Of a stretch of DNA of 6,267 bases, positions 6,199 to 6,267 are shown in pieces; position 1 is the stretch's first letter, and each line of letters starts with the position of its first letter. Under the pieces are notes generated by a model. The model was not told the DNA's origin. It did not search any database and was given only the letters and a program-made list of their open reading frames with translations. Both the position numbers and the translations under genes were made by a program. The stretch comes from an uncultured Ruminococcus sp. (lineage in GTDB: Bacteria; Bacillota_A; Clostridia; Oscillospirales; Acutalibacteraceae), in assembly GCA_902773395.1 (NCBI GenBank), contig CACYEJ010000204.1:1-6267 (forward strand), given 5' to 3'.

Positions 6199-6267
6199 CT
6201 ATCTTAAATTCGTAAAGCCTGCGGCAACCTCACTTGAATGAAGCTCCAGCAGCTTTGAAATACCTTC
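6199..6267 (-). CDS. smc: C-terminal end of chromosome segregation ATPase SMC (partial)
   Basis: The frame entering from the right edge reads EGISKLLELHSSEVAAGFTNLR and stops at TAG (6199-6201), giving 22 codons. The GISKLLEL stretch resembles the last strand of the SMC head domain in Firmicutes, where family members end with G-[IV]-S-K-L-[VL]. The following tail is not diagnostic. The strongest support is position: smc is very often directly upstream of ftsY, here 19 nt away. SMC forms the condensin-like ring that organises the chromosome. With so little sequence the assignment is an inference from context plus a short match. Confidence 0.72.
   Translation of the reverse strand, partial: EGISKLLELHSSEVAAGFTNLR

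Overview
The window is an ordinary housekeeping stretch of a Firmicutes-type chromosome, read entirely on the minus strand. Gene content, strong GGAGG-type ribosome binding sites and protein sequence (a LeuRS with an HVGHPRPY signature, a YqeK-type HD domain, an S21 beginning MAEIRIKEN) point to the class Clostridia. A Ruminococcaceae/Oscillospirales-like member is my best guess, but it rests on general resemblance and no search was run.

Layout in transcription order (right to left): the last 22 codons of smc (6267-6199); ftsY (6179-5259); the RdgB/HAM1-type XTP/dITP pyrophosphatase (5266-4655); yhbY (4658-4353); one long gene joining NadD to the HD-domain phosphohydrolase YqeK (4302-3097); rsfS (3065-2706); leuS (2607-187); and the first 14 codons of rpsU (42-1). 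The genes from smc to rsfS overlap or lie 50 nt or less apart, so they look like one operon. The ftsY-rdgB pair overlaps by 8 nt and rdgB-yhbY by 4 nt (ATGA). leuS follows a 98-nt gap that holds a plausible promoter of its own. rpsU follows a 144-nt gap with a perfect-consensus promoter.

Functionally, smc and ftsY link chromosome organisation to SRP-dependent membrane targeting. RdgB cleans the nucleotide pool. YhbY and RsfS act on the large ribosomal subunit. NadD-YqeK joins NAD synthesis to dinucleoside polyphosphate hydrolysis. LeuRS and S21 belong to translation. The run yhbY-nadD-yqeK-rsfS matches the yqeI-yqeJ-yqeK-yqeL order of Bacillus.

I see no mobile element, CRISPR array, tRNA, rRNA, toxin or defence gene, and no convincing undescribed system. 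The points worth a second look are the nadD-yqeK fusion, the leuS start site (ATG against a better-placed TTG), three near-identical 11-mers over the leuS promoter, and the rpsU leader. In that leader the Shine-Dalgarno can pair locally, and a 9-bp inverted repeat could close it off specifically in read-through RNA from leuS.
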